The position numbers and the translations under genes are program-made. 37,762 nucleotides of DNA, from the NCBI RefSeq assembly GCF_027604915.1, contig NZ_JAJAQC010000057.1, forward strand, positions 1 to 37,762. Reading direction: 5' to 3'. Positions 15,100 through 24,603 of the stretch are shown piece by piece. Source of the stretch: Streptomonospora mangrovi (GTDB lineage Bacteria > Actinomycetota > Actinomycetes > Streptosporangiales > Streptosporangiaceae). Under the pieces are notes generated by a model that saw nothing but the letters and a program-made list of their open reading frames with translations, was not told the origin of the DNA and did not search any database. Within the stretch, counting starts at the first letter, position 1. Every line of letters begins with the position of its first letter.

Positions 15100-15915
15100 T
15101 CTCGCATCGCGCCCGCCTTTTCCACTGTGACGTTCACCGTCATTCCACGGGCGCGGGCAAACGCCGAGGTCCGCGTTTTGATCGCCGTTTGATTCGCGCG
15201 ATGTTCAATTCCCGTCCGCCGAATCGCGGGTGGCCGGGCGGAAACGATCATGAAAGGGGGGAACGGGCGCGGGTTTCGGTCGAGCGGGAAGAGGGAATTC
15301 GGGGGTGAACCGGTTAAGGGGGCGTCGAATGAACCCGGTGGCCGACCGCCTGGTCGGTCGCGGCGGGGTTGCAGGAGTGGGATAACCCCAGTTCAACCGC
15401 CTTGTTCGCGGTTCGGGGGTGGAGCGGCGGCCGCGTGCCCCCGGTGGTCGGCCGGGTTCCGGCAGAGCGTTTCCGCAGGAGAATGGCGCACGCGCGCACC
15501 GGCGGGCGGGCCGTGCCCGCCGGTGCGGCGGGCCGGGTGATTTCCCGGCGCGGCGGAAGGCGCGGCCGGGAGTGTACCGGCCGCGACCCCGGCGGGCGGC
15601 GTCCGATTCGCGGGAGGGTGGAAAACGGTGCAGTGCTTTCGCGGACTGTCGGGGCCGGGAAAACGGTCGGCCGGTGCGAAAAGGGGCGTCCGGGTATGCC
15701 GATTCGGCGTTTTCCGCCGCGTGCCCGGCTGTGCCTTCCCCCGCGCGGGACGGCGGGGCTCGGCGGGACCGCCGACCGGCCGGCCCGGACGGCCCGGCGA
15801 CCGGCCGGCCCGGGGTGCCGTGGCCGCGTCGCCCCCCATCCGCCGCCGCGCCTTCATCCGCCCGCCGCTGGCCGGTGCCGCCCGGCGGCACTGGGCAATC
15901 CGGACATGACATGGC
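15100..15915. other. Long non-coding region with several short inverted repeats, 816 bp
   Basis: This is the longest gene-free stretch in the window and is less GC-rich than its surroundings. No open frame has protein-like composition. Visible structures are the palindrome AACCGGTT inside TGAACCGGTTAAG (15306-15318), CCGACC/GGTCGG with a 4-nt loop (15342-15357) and GGGGTT/AACCCC with a 13-nt loop (15365-15389). It carries the promoters of the divergent membrane-protein and AraC genes and may hold an unannotated RNA. Confidence 0.5.
15306..15318. promoter_or_regulatory. Second copy of the LacI-type operator core TGAACCGGTTAAG
   Basis: The 13-mer is identical to the core of the operator in the isomerase promoter at 31886-31898. 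It contains the palindrome AACCGGTT with the central CG typical of LacI-family sites. Flanking symmetry is lost here (GGG on both sides), so binding would be weaker. Confidence 0.35.
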
Positions 15916-16377
15916 ATGATCGTGCAGGTGACCAGCAGTTCCGCAACCGAGCAGCACCTGCGCGACCTCGCGCGGCTGCGCCGGGTCCGCGACCGCATCG
16001 ACCGGGAGTACGCCCGCCCGCTCGACGTCGAGGCGCTCGCGCGCGGGGTGAGCATGTCCGCCGGGCACCTCAGCCGCCAGTTCCGCCGCGCCTACGGCGA
16101 ATCGCCCTACTCCTACCTGATGACCCGCCGCATCGAGCGCGCCATGGCGCTGCTGCGCCGCGGCGACCTCAGCGTCACCGAGGTCTGCTTCGAGGTGGGC
16201 TGCTCCTCGCTGGGCACCTTCAGCACCCGCTTCACCGAACTGGTCGGCATGCCGCCCAGCGTCTACCGGCGCGAGGCGGCCCGCTCCACCAAGGGCCTGC
16301 CCACGTGCGTGGTCAAGCAGGTGACCCGACCGGTCAGGAATCGAGAAGCGCGGGCCGCCGAACCGCAACTAGCGTGA
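15916..16377 (+). CDS. Stand-alone AraC/XylS-type DNA-binding regulator
   Basis: A 153-residue protein that is essentially the AraC DNA-binding domain alone (~15-118), without the N-terminal effector domain of full AraC (~290 residues). The first helix-turn-helix is LDVEALARGVSMSAGHLSRQFRRAYGESP. The second is LSVTEVCFEVGCSSLGTFSTRFTELVGMPP, ending in the family-typical YRRE. The C-terminal ~30 residues are basic and unstructured. The ATG at 15916 is used; a GTG at 15928 is a reasonable alternative. It is followed after 5 bp by a VOC gene and then the UvrA-like gene, so it probably controls the VOC gene and itself. Confidence 0.85.
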   Translation: MIVQVTSSSATEQHLRDLARLRRVRDRIDREYARPLDVEALARGVSMSAGHLSRQFRRAYGESPYSYLMTRRIERAMALLRRGDLSVTEVCFEVGCSSLGTFSTRFTELVGMPPSVYRREAARSTKGLPTCVVKQVTRPVRNREARAAEPQLA

Positions 16378-16382
16378 CGGCC

Positions 16383-16838
16383 ATGAACAGCACCCGCAGC
16401 ACCCGCAGCACCGGCAGCCCCGGCGGCACCGCCATCACCATCCACACCACCTTCCTGCCGCACGACGACCCCGACGAGTCCGTGGCGTTCTACCGCGACG
16501 TCCTCGGCTTCGAGGTCCGCAGCGACGTCGGCGCCGGCACGATGCGCTGGATCACGGTCGGCCCGCCCAACCAGCCCGAGACCCGCATCCTGCTGGCGCC
16601 GCCGGCCGCCGACCCCGGCATCACCGACGACGAGCGCCGCCTCATCGCCGAGATGATGGCCAAGGGCACCTACGGCTGGATCGTGCTCGCCACCGGCGAC
16701 GTCGACGCCGTCTTCGAGCGTGTGGTCGCCCACGACGTCGAGGTCGTCCAGGAGCCCACCGACCAGCCCTACGGCGTCCGCGACTGCGCCTTCCGCGACC
16801 CCGCGGGCAACATGGTCCGCATCCAGCAGGACCACTGA
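16383..16838 (+). CDS. VOC-family protein paired with AraC regulator
   Basis: A 151-residue VOC-fold protein. After a Ser/Thr/Arg-rich leader (~1-15) it has ITIHTTFLPHDDPDESVAFY, with a His at the first metal position of the fold, then RDVLGFEVRSDVG. The second half contains GWIVLATGDVDAVFERVV and the closing RDPAGNMVRIQQ. The gene begins 5 bp after the AraC regulator stop and is surely co-transcribed with it. VOC partners of small AraC proteins often belong to drug or xenobiotic responses. The neighbouring UvrA-like gene, a family that includes intercalator-resistance proteins, fits such a theme, but the ligand is unknown. Confidence 0.85.
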   Translation: MNSTRSTRSTGSPGGTAITIHTTFLPHDDPDESVAFYRDVLGFEVRSDVGAGTMRWITVGPPNQPETRILLAPPAADPGITDDERRLIAEMMAKGTYGWIVLATGDVDAVFERVVAHDVEVVQEPTDQPYGVRDCAFRDPAGNMVRIQQDH

Positions 16839-16904
16839 GCCGCCACGGGCGCGCCGCCGCCCGCCGGCCGCGGCGCCCCGTTTTCCACAGCACCACACAA
16901 GCGG

Positions 16905-16920
16905 TCGAACCCGTGTTCGT
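16905..16920. promoter_or_regulatory. LexA (SOS) box upstream of the UvrA-like gene
   Basis: TCGAACCCGTGTTCGT matches the actinobacterial LexA consensus TCGAAC-N4-GTTCGA in 11 of 12 defined bases. It overlaps the -35 position relative to a candidate -10 TAACGT at 16929-16934. It lies 75 bp before the ATG of the UvrA-like gene, as expected for SOS repression. Confidence 0.75.
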
Positions 16921-16995
16921 TTCCGGGTTAACGTGAGCCGCAGCACGCCACCCGCGGCCCGCCGACCCGGCCGCGCCCCGACGGATGGAGACACC

Positions 16996-19380
<2,385 letters not shown>

Positions 19381-19392
19381 TCCGCCGGCCGT

Positions 19393-19435
19393 GCCGGCGG
19401 CGGGCCGGGGCCGGGCGCCTCGTCCCGCCGCCGGC
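19393..19435 (+). terminator. 12-bp hairpin after the UvrA-like gene
   Basis: GCCGGCGGCGGG (19393-19404) pairs perfectly with CCCGCCGCCGGC (19424-19435) around a 19-nt loop, 13 bp after the stop codon. There is no T-tract. Confidence 0.6.
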
Positions 19436-19460
19436 GCGGCCGGGCCCCTCCGCCGTAATC

Positions 19461-19517
19461 GAGTTGCCTCAGCGGTCGGCGGCGACTACTGTACTTGGCT
19501 TCGCTTGGCGGCAACTC
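19461..19517 (+). promoter_or_regulatory. Sigma70-type promoter framed by an 8-bp inverted repeat, upstream of HelD-type gene
   Basis: TTGCCT (19464-19469) and TACTGT (19487-19492) with a 17-bp spacer make a good housekeeping promoter, giving a start near 19499. The same region is bounded by GAGTTGCC (19461-19468) and its exact complement GGCAACTC (19510-19517). The left arm overlaps the -35 and the right arm lies just after the predicted start. This fits a repressor site pair. The right arm also contains TTGGCGGCAA, a small imperfect palindrome. Confidence 0.55.
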
Positions 19518-19624
19518 ATATTCGTCTGCGCTGAGGATCGCGACGCACCGGGGGCATTCCGGGGCGGGACCCGCGCTGCCGCCCGTTGTCCCGTGTCCCA
19601 CCGACCGCCGAGGCTGCCCTCACC

Positions 19625-21817
19625 ATGGCCGAAACCGTGCCCGATTCCGTCGCCGACCCCGAAATCCGCGCCGAACGCGCGTTCCTCGCCCACGCCCGCG
19701 CCGCCCTGGCCCGCATGCACGAGGACGTCGTCACCACCCAGTCCGTCCAGGACAGCGCCGAGGACGCCGACTACACCCTCATCAACCGCATCCTGGACAT
19801 GGACCGGCAGCGGCGCGCCGCCGCGCTCGTGGACCTGCCCGACGTACCGCTGTTCTTCGGACGGCTGGAGTACCCGCCGGGCGCCGTCTACGAGGACGAC
19901 CCCTCCGCCGGATCCGGGGCCGGCGACGGCACCGGTCCCGCCGCCCACATCCGCACCCCCGACGCCGACCGGGTCTACATCGGGCGCCGCCACGTCCACG
20001 ACGGGCTCGGCGACCCCCTGGTCATCGACTGGCGCGCGCCGATCTCCGCCGCCTTCTACCGGGCCGGCCCCGCCGACCCGCAGGGCGTCCTGCGCCGCCG
20101 CCGCTACGGGTTCTCCGACACCGCCGAACTCACCGCCTACGAGGACGAGCCGCTGGCCGCCGCGCACCCCGGCCCCCCCGCCGCGGCGCCCGCCGGCGAG
20201 GACACCCTGGCCGACCGGTTGCTGCACGCCGAGATCGAGCGCCCCCGCACCGGCCCCATGCGCGACATCGTCGCCACCATCCAGCCCGAGCAGGACGACC
20301 TCGTCCGCGCGCCGCTGCGCCCCACCCTCTGCGTCCAGGGCGCGCCGGGCACCGGCAAGACCGCCGTGGGCCTGCACCGCATCGCCTACCTCCTCTACAC
20401 CGAGCGCGACCGGCTGCGGCGCGACGGCGGGGTGGCCATCATCGGTCCCAACCGCTCCTTCCTGTCCTACATCCGCCGCGTGCTCCCCGCCCTCGGCGAG
20501 GTCGGGGTCCGCCAGACCACCATCGACGAACTCGCCGCCCGCGTGCCCGTGCGCCGCACCGAGGACCCCGAGGCCGAGCGGGTCAAGGGCGACGCCCGCA
20601 TGGCCGAGGTCATCCGCCGCGACCTGTGGAGCCTGCCCACCCCGCCCGAGGACACCCTGGTGGTCGAGCGCGGCTCGCGCCGCTGGCGGCTGCCCGCCGA
20701 CGAACTCGCCGAGGTCCTGGCCGAACTCCGCACCCGCGACATGGCCTACGGCGCCGGCCCCAACCTGCTGCTGCACCGCATCGCCCACCTGCTCATGCGG
20801 CGCATCGAGAACTCCGGGGAGTCCGTGGACTCCGGCACGCTGAGCGCGCTGCGCCGCAACCGCACCGTCAGCGCCGCCGTCCGCGCCATGTGGCCCAAGG
20901 CCGATCCGGTGCGCCTGGTCCTCGGCCTGCTGACCGACCCCGACCGCCTCGCCCGCGCGGCCGAAGGGATCCTCACCCCCGAGGAGCAGCGCAGCGTCCT
21001 GCTGCCGGGCCGCCCGCGCGGCCCCAAGTCGGCTCGGTGGTCGCTGGCCGACCTCGCCCTCATCGACGAGGCGGCCGGGCTCATCGAGCGCCCCGACACC
21101 CTGGGCCACATCGTGGTGGACGAGGCCCAGGACCTCAGCCCGATGCAGTGCCGGGTCGTCGCGCGGCGCTGCGCGCGCGGCTCGCTCACCGTGCTCGGCG
21201 ACATCGCCCAGGCCACCAGCCCCTCGGCGGTGGACCGGTGGGAGACCCTCCTCGCCCACCTCGGCCAGCCCGACGCCCGCCTGGCCGTGCTCGACCGGGG
21301 GTTCCGCGTGCCCGCCCAGATCATCGACTTCGCCGCCCGCCTGCTGCCCGAGATCGCCCCCGGCCTGGGCCGGCCCACCGGTGTGCGCCAGGGTGCGGGG
21401 GCGCTGCGGGTCACCGCCGCCCGCCCGGACGAGAAGGCCGGCGCCCTGGTGGCGGCCTGCCGCGACGCGCTCGCCGGCGAGGGCTCGGTCGGCGTGATCA
21501 CCGCCGAGGCCGACGCCCCCGCGCTGGCCGAGCGGCTGCGCGCCGAAGGGCTGCCGACCGCCCTGGTCGGCGAGACCGAGGACGCGCTGGAGGCGGCTCG
21601 GCTGGTGTGCGTGCCCGCCACGCTCGCCAAGGGCCTGGAGTTCGACGCGGTCGTGGTGGACGAACCCGCCCGCATCGCGGCGGCCGAGGCGCGCGGCCTC
21701 AACCGGCTCTACGTGGTGCTGACCCGCGCGGTGACCCGCCTGCACATCGTCCACAGCCGGCCGCTGCCCGCCGCCCTGGCGGCTTACGCCGGCGAAACGG
21801 CGGCGTCGGCAGGCTGA
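19625..21817 (+). CDS. HelD-type UvrD/Rep-like helicase acting on RNA polymerase
   Basis: A 730-residue superfamily 1 ATPase of the actinobacterial HelD class, the normal size for it (~700-750). Residues ~12-65 form the N-terminal coiled coil that reaches into the RNA polymerase secondary channel. VIDWRAPISAAFY (~133-145) is a HelD hallmark. Walker A is QGAPGTGKTAVGLHR (~238-252) and Walker B IVVDEAQDLSPMQ. Later helicase motifs include VLGDIAQATSP and LYVVLTRAVTRLHIVHS near the C-terminus. Known HelD proteins pull stalled polymerase off DNA, and the HelR subgroup displaces rifamycins. Sequence alone does not tell HelD from HelR. The ATG at 19625 is preferred over a GTG at 19586. Confidence 0.85.
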   Translation: MAETVPDSVADPEIRAERAFLAHARAALARMHEDVVTTQSVQDSAEDADYTLINRILDMDRQRRAAALVDLPDVPLFFGRLEYPPGAVYEDDPSAGSGAGDGTGPAAHIRTPDADRVYIGRRHVHDGLGDPLVIDWRAPISAAFYRAGPADPQGVLRRRRYGFSDTAELTAYEDEPLAAAHPGPPAAAPAGEDTLADRLLHAEIERPRTGPMRDIVATIQPEQDDLVRAPLRPTLCVQGAPGTGKTAVGLHRIAYLLYTERDRLRRDGGVAIIGPNRSFLSYIRRVLPALGEVGVRQTTIDELAARVPVRRTEDPEAERVKGDARMAEVIRRDLWSLPTPPEDTLVVERGSRRWRLPADELAEVLAELRTRDMAYGAGPNLLLHRIAHLLMRRIENSGESVDSGTLSALRRNRTVSAAVRAMWPKADPVRLVLGLLTDPDRLARAAEGILTPEEQRSVLLPGRPRGPKSARWSLADLALIDEAAGLIERPDTLGHIVVDEAQDLSPMQCRVVARRCARGSLTVLGDIAQATSPSAVDRWETLLAHLGQPDARLAVLDRGFRVPAQIIDFAARLLPEIAPGLGRPTGVRQGAGALRVTAARPDEKAGALVAACRDALAGEGSVGVITAEADAPALAERLRAEGLPTALVGETEDALEAARLVCVPATLAKGLEFDAVVVDEPARIAAAEARGLNRLYVVLTRAVTRLHIVHSRPLPAALAAYAGETAASAG

Positions 21818-21834
21818 CCGCAGGCTCCGCACCG

Positions 21835-21864
21835 CCGCGCGGGCCGGGCGCCCGGCCCGCGCGG
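21835..21864 (+). terminator. 30-bp perfect palindrome after the HelD-type gene
   Basis: CCGCGCGGGCCGGGC (21835-21849) is followed directly by its reverse complement (21850-21864). It lies 17 bp after the stop codon and 40 bp before the next start. It is a likely terminator that insulates the esterase gene. Confidence 0.65.
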
Positions 21865-21903
21865 CCGTGCGCCCTCCACCACCGACCACACGAAGGGACC
21901 ACC

Positions 21904-22920
21904 ATGCCGAAGACGCGAGTCCGGGGCCGGGCGACGGGACTGGCGCTGGTGCCGGTCCTGGCGCTGGGGTGGGCGGTCGCCGCCGGGGGCGCCGCCGTCG
22001 CCGACCAGTCGGCCGCCGGAGCGGGTGCGGCGGGCACAGCGGCCACAGCCGCCGCCGCGCGGGGCGGCGGCGGTATGCGGCCCGTCGAGGGCTCCGTGGC
22101 GGTCGGCGGCGCGGAGCGCACCTACGCGGGCGAACTGCCGCGCGGCCGGTCGGTGCCCGTGGTCGTCGCGCTGCACGGCAAGGGCTCCTCGCCGCGGGAC
22201 ATGGCCGAGACCACCGGGCTCACCGAGGCCGCCGCCGAGGAAGGGCTGGGCGTGGTCTACCCCGCCGGCCTGCACGGGGGCTGGGGCGACCACCGCGAGC
22301 CCACCGCCCTGCGGCCCGACCCCGAGGCCGACATGGACTTCCTGCGCGCCCTGGTGGCCGAGCTGGTCGCCGAGCACGGGGCCGACCCCGACCGCGTCTA
22401 CCTCGCCGGGCAGTCCAACGGCGCCAACATGGCGCTGCGCGCCGCTGCCGAGGAGCCCGGCCTGTTCGCGGCGGTCGCCTCGGTCGCCGGGCAGCTCGGC
22501 GCCGTGCCCGAGCCCCAGGAGCCCGAGGGCGGCGTCCCGCTGCTCTACGTCTACGGCACGGCCGACCCGCTGCGGCCCTACGCCGGGCTGCCCGACCCGC
22601 CGGCGCCCTCACCGGACTTCCCCGAGCCGCCGATCGCCTCGATCAGCGCGCCCGCCACGGTGGAGGCGTTCGCGCGCGCGGCCGGAGCCGAGGAGGGCCG
22701 CACCCGGCGGCTGCCCGACCGCGACCCCGGTGACGGCACCCGGGTCGACCTCACGCACTGGCGCACCGACGACGACGGGCGGCAGGTCGCGTTCTACCGG
22801 GTGGCGGGCGGCGGCCACTCCTGGCCCGGCGGCAGCACCCGCCACGCCGACGTCCAGGGGCCCATCAGCCAGGACTTCTCCGCCGCCGACGCCATCGCCG
22901 AGTACTTCGCCGCGCACTGA
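21904..22920 (+). CDS. Secreted LpqC-like esterase (polyhydroxybutyrate depolymerase/feruloyl esterase family)
   Basis: A 338-residue secreted alpha/beta hydrolase. A Sec signal peptide (~1-33) has a likely cut in AVA-DQ, and an Ala/Gly-rich linker follows. The catalytic domain starts with VPVVVALHGKGSSPRDMAE (oxyanion region, ~84-102). It has the nucleophile elbow GQSNGAN with Ser171, YGTADPLRPY with Asp221, and GGGHSWPGG with His305, a complete Ser-Asp-His triad. HSWPGG is characteristic of the LpqC/PHB depolymerase family. Natural substrates may be short polyesters or acylated plant polymers. There is no separate binding domain. AAGGGA precedes the ATG. It is bracketed by hairpins, so it is probably monocistronic. 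Confidence 0.87.
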   Translation: MPKTRVRGRATGLALVPVLALGWAVAAGGAAVADQSAAGAGAAGTAATAAAARGGGGMRPVEGSVAVGGAERTYAGELPRGRSVPVVVALHGKGSSPRDMAETTGLTEAAAEEGLGVVYPAGLHGGWGDHREPTALRPDPEADMDFLRALVAELVAEHGADPDRVYLAGQSNGANMALRAAAEEPGLFAAVASVAGQLGAVPEPQEPEGGVPLLYVYGTADPLRPYAGLPDPPAPSPDFPEPPIASISAPATVEAFARAAGAEEGRTRRLPDRDPGDGTRVDLTHWRTDDDGRQVAFYRVAGGGHSWPGGSTRHADVQGPISQDFSAADAIAEYFAAH

Positions 22921-22946
22921 CCCGCGCCGGCCGCGACCATCCCGGA

Positions 22947-22983
22947 CCGCCGGTCCGCCCCCCTCCCGAAGGCGGACCGGCGG
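22947..22983 (+). terminator. 13-bp hairpin after the esterase gene
   Basis: CCGCCGGTCCGCC (22947-22959) pairs perfectly with 22971-22983 around an 11-nt loop, 26 bp after the stop codon. It is the first of two tandem hairpins. Confidence 0.75.
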
Positions 22984-22987
22984 ACAC

Positions 22988-23027
22988 AGCGGGGGCGGAG
23001 GCGTTCCTCCCGGCTTCCGCCCCCGCT
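22988..23027 (+). terminator. Second tandem hairpin, 12-bp stem
   Basis: AGCGGGGGCGGA (22988-22999) pairs perfectly with 23016-23027 around a 16-nt loop. It begins 5 bp after the first hairpin and forms a double terminator before the AAA+ gene. Confidence 0.6.
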
Positions 23028-23148
23028 CCCCGCCGCCCGGCCGCGCCCGCCGTGCTTCGGCGGTGCCCAGGGGACGGGGGAGGAACGCGGACGCGGCCAG
23101 GGGCGTCATAGGGTGCTGAGGTCGTGATCAACTACGGGAGGAAGTGCG

Positions 23149-24603
23149 TTGGACGTCAGCCCGGCACTCATCGCCAGCCTTCGCGCGGCCGTGGCCGCCG
23201 CGCCCGATGACGTGACGCTGCGGCTGCACCTGGCGGAGCTGCTGCTCTCCTCCGGCGACACCGCCGGCGCCGTCTCGGAGGTCGGCCACGCGCTGCACGT
23301 CGACCCGTCGTCGGGCCCGGCGCGCGAGCTGATGGCCCGGGCGATCGCGGCCCCGCCGCCGGCCCCCGCCCCGGCGCAGCCGGCCCCGGCCGCCGCTCCC
23401 GAGCCCGGCGGCTCCGCCGCCGGCGCGGACGTCCCCGGCGCCGCCCAGGCGCCCGCCGACACCGCGCGCCACGAGCCCCCGGGTGGCCCCGAGCACGAGC
23501 CCGGCGGCTCCGCCGCCGAGGGCACCGCCCTTGGCGAGCCCTCCGGCGGCGCCGAGACCGACCCCGCCGACCTCACCGACACCGCCACCGACGACCCCGA
23601 CGCCCCCTCCGGCGGTTTCCGTGACATGGCCGGCTTCGACTGGTCGGCCGCCGAGCGCGAGATCGAGGACATCGTCGGCCCCGCCTACGTTGTCGCCGAC
23701 CCCCAGGGCGCCGGCTCCGGCTACCCCCCGCCCGAACCCGTCGCGCCCGCCGTGACCCTGGCCGACGTCGGCGGCATGGAGACCGTCAAGGAGCGCCTGC
23801 ACGCCGCCTTCCTCGCGCCCATGCGCAACCCCGAACTCCAGCGCCTCTACGGCAAGAGCCTGCGCGGCGGCCTGCTGCTCTACGGCCCGCCCGGCTGCGG
23901 CAAGACCTTCATCGCCCGCGCGCTGGCCGGTGAGCTGGGCGCCGACTTCCTGTCCGTGGGCATCGCCGACGTCTTGGACATGTACCTGGGCCAGTCCGAG
24001 CGCAACATCGGCGGGGTCTTCGCCCAGGCCCGCCGCCGCGCGCCGTGCGTGGTGTTCCTCGACGAGATCGACGCCCTCGGCCGCCGCCGCGACCACGGCA
24101 CGGGCGCCGGCGCCTCCGTCGTCCACCAGCTCCTCCTCGAAATGGACGGCGTCAACGCCGACAACGAGGGCGTCTTCGTCCTCGCCGCCACCAACCAGCC
24201 CTGGGAGGTCGACCCCGCCCTGCGCCGCCCCGGCCGGTTCGACCGCACCGTCCTGGTGGTGCCGCCCGACGCCCCCGCCCGCGAGGCGATCCTGCGCTAC
24301 CACCTGCGCGACCGCCCCATCGAGAACATCGAGGTCGACACCCTGGTGCGCGGCACCGAGGGGTTCTCCGGTGCCGACCTCGCCCACCTCTGCGACTCCG
24401 CCGCCGAGCGCGCCCTGCTGGACTCCGCCGCCAGCGGCGAGGTCCGGCTGATCCAGATGGCCGACTTCGAGGCCGCGCTCACCGACGTCCGCCCCTCCAC
24501 CGAGACCTGGCTGGAGACCGCGCGCGGGGTGGCGATGTTCGGCAACCAGGCCGGCGCCTACGACGACCTGGTGGCCTACCTGAACGGGCGGACGGCGCGG
24601 TGA
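23149..24603 (+). CDS. AAA+ ATPase with N-terminal TPR-like segment (Cdc48/FtsH-type module)
   Basis: A 484-residue protein. Residues ~1-65 look like one or two TPR-type helix pairs (LRLHLAELLLSSGDTAGAVSE). Then comes a Pro/Ala/Glu-rich linker (~68-160) in which EPGGSAA recurs, and one AAA+ module (~200-440). It has Walker A GPPGCGKT (246-253), a pore loop MYLGQSERNI with the aromatic-hydrophobic-Gly pattern (~278-287), Walker B VVFLDEID (301-308), sensor 1 in LAATNQ and the second region of homology DPALRRPGRFDR with the Arg fingers. Closest in style to Cdc48/VAT-like remodelers. There is no protease domain. The TTG start follows GGGAGGAAG. Its stop overlaps the start of a TPR gene. The target is unknown. 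Confidence 0.83.
   Translation: MDVSPALIASLRAAVAAAPDDVTLRLHLAELLLSSGDTAGAVSEVGHALHVDPSSGPARELMARAIAAPPPAPAPAQPAPAAAPEPGGSAAGADVPGAAQAPADTARHEPPGGPEHEPGGSAAEGTALGEPSGGAETDPADLTDTATDDPDAPSGGFRDMAGFDWSAAEREIEDIVGPAYVVADPQGAGSGYPPPEPVAPAVTLADVGGMETVKERLHAAFLAPMRNPELQRLYGKSLRGGLLLYGPPGCGKTFIARALAGELGADFLSVGIADVLDMYLGQSERNIGGVFAQARRRAPCVVFLDEIDALGRRRDHGTGAGASVVHQLLLEMDGVNADNEGVFVLAATNQPWEVDPALRRPGRFDRTVLVVPPDAPAREAILRYHLRDRPIENIEVDTLVRGTEGFSGADLAHLCDSAAERALLDSAASGEVRLIQMADFEAALTDVRPSTETWLETARGVAMFGNQAGAYDDLVAYLNGRTAR

Noticed and set aside
15340-15420. tRNA-like pairing with a GGTTCG near the end
   Set aside because: Arms cannot be arranged into a cloverleaf with a proper acceptor stem and anticodon loop; only isolated hairpins remain.
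19469-21889. Open frame of ~800 codons antisense to the HelD-type gene
   Set aside because: Same reason: low-complexity translation opposite a well-supported gene.
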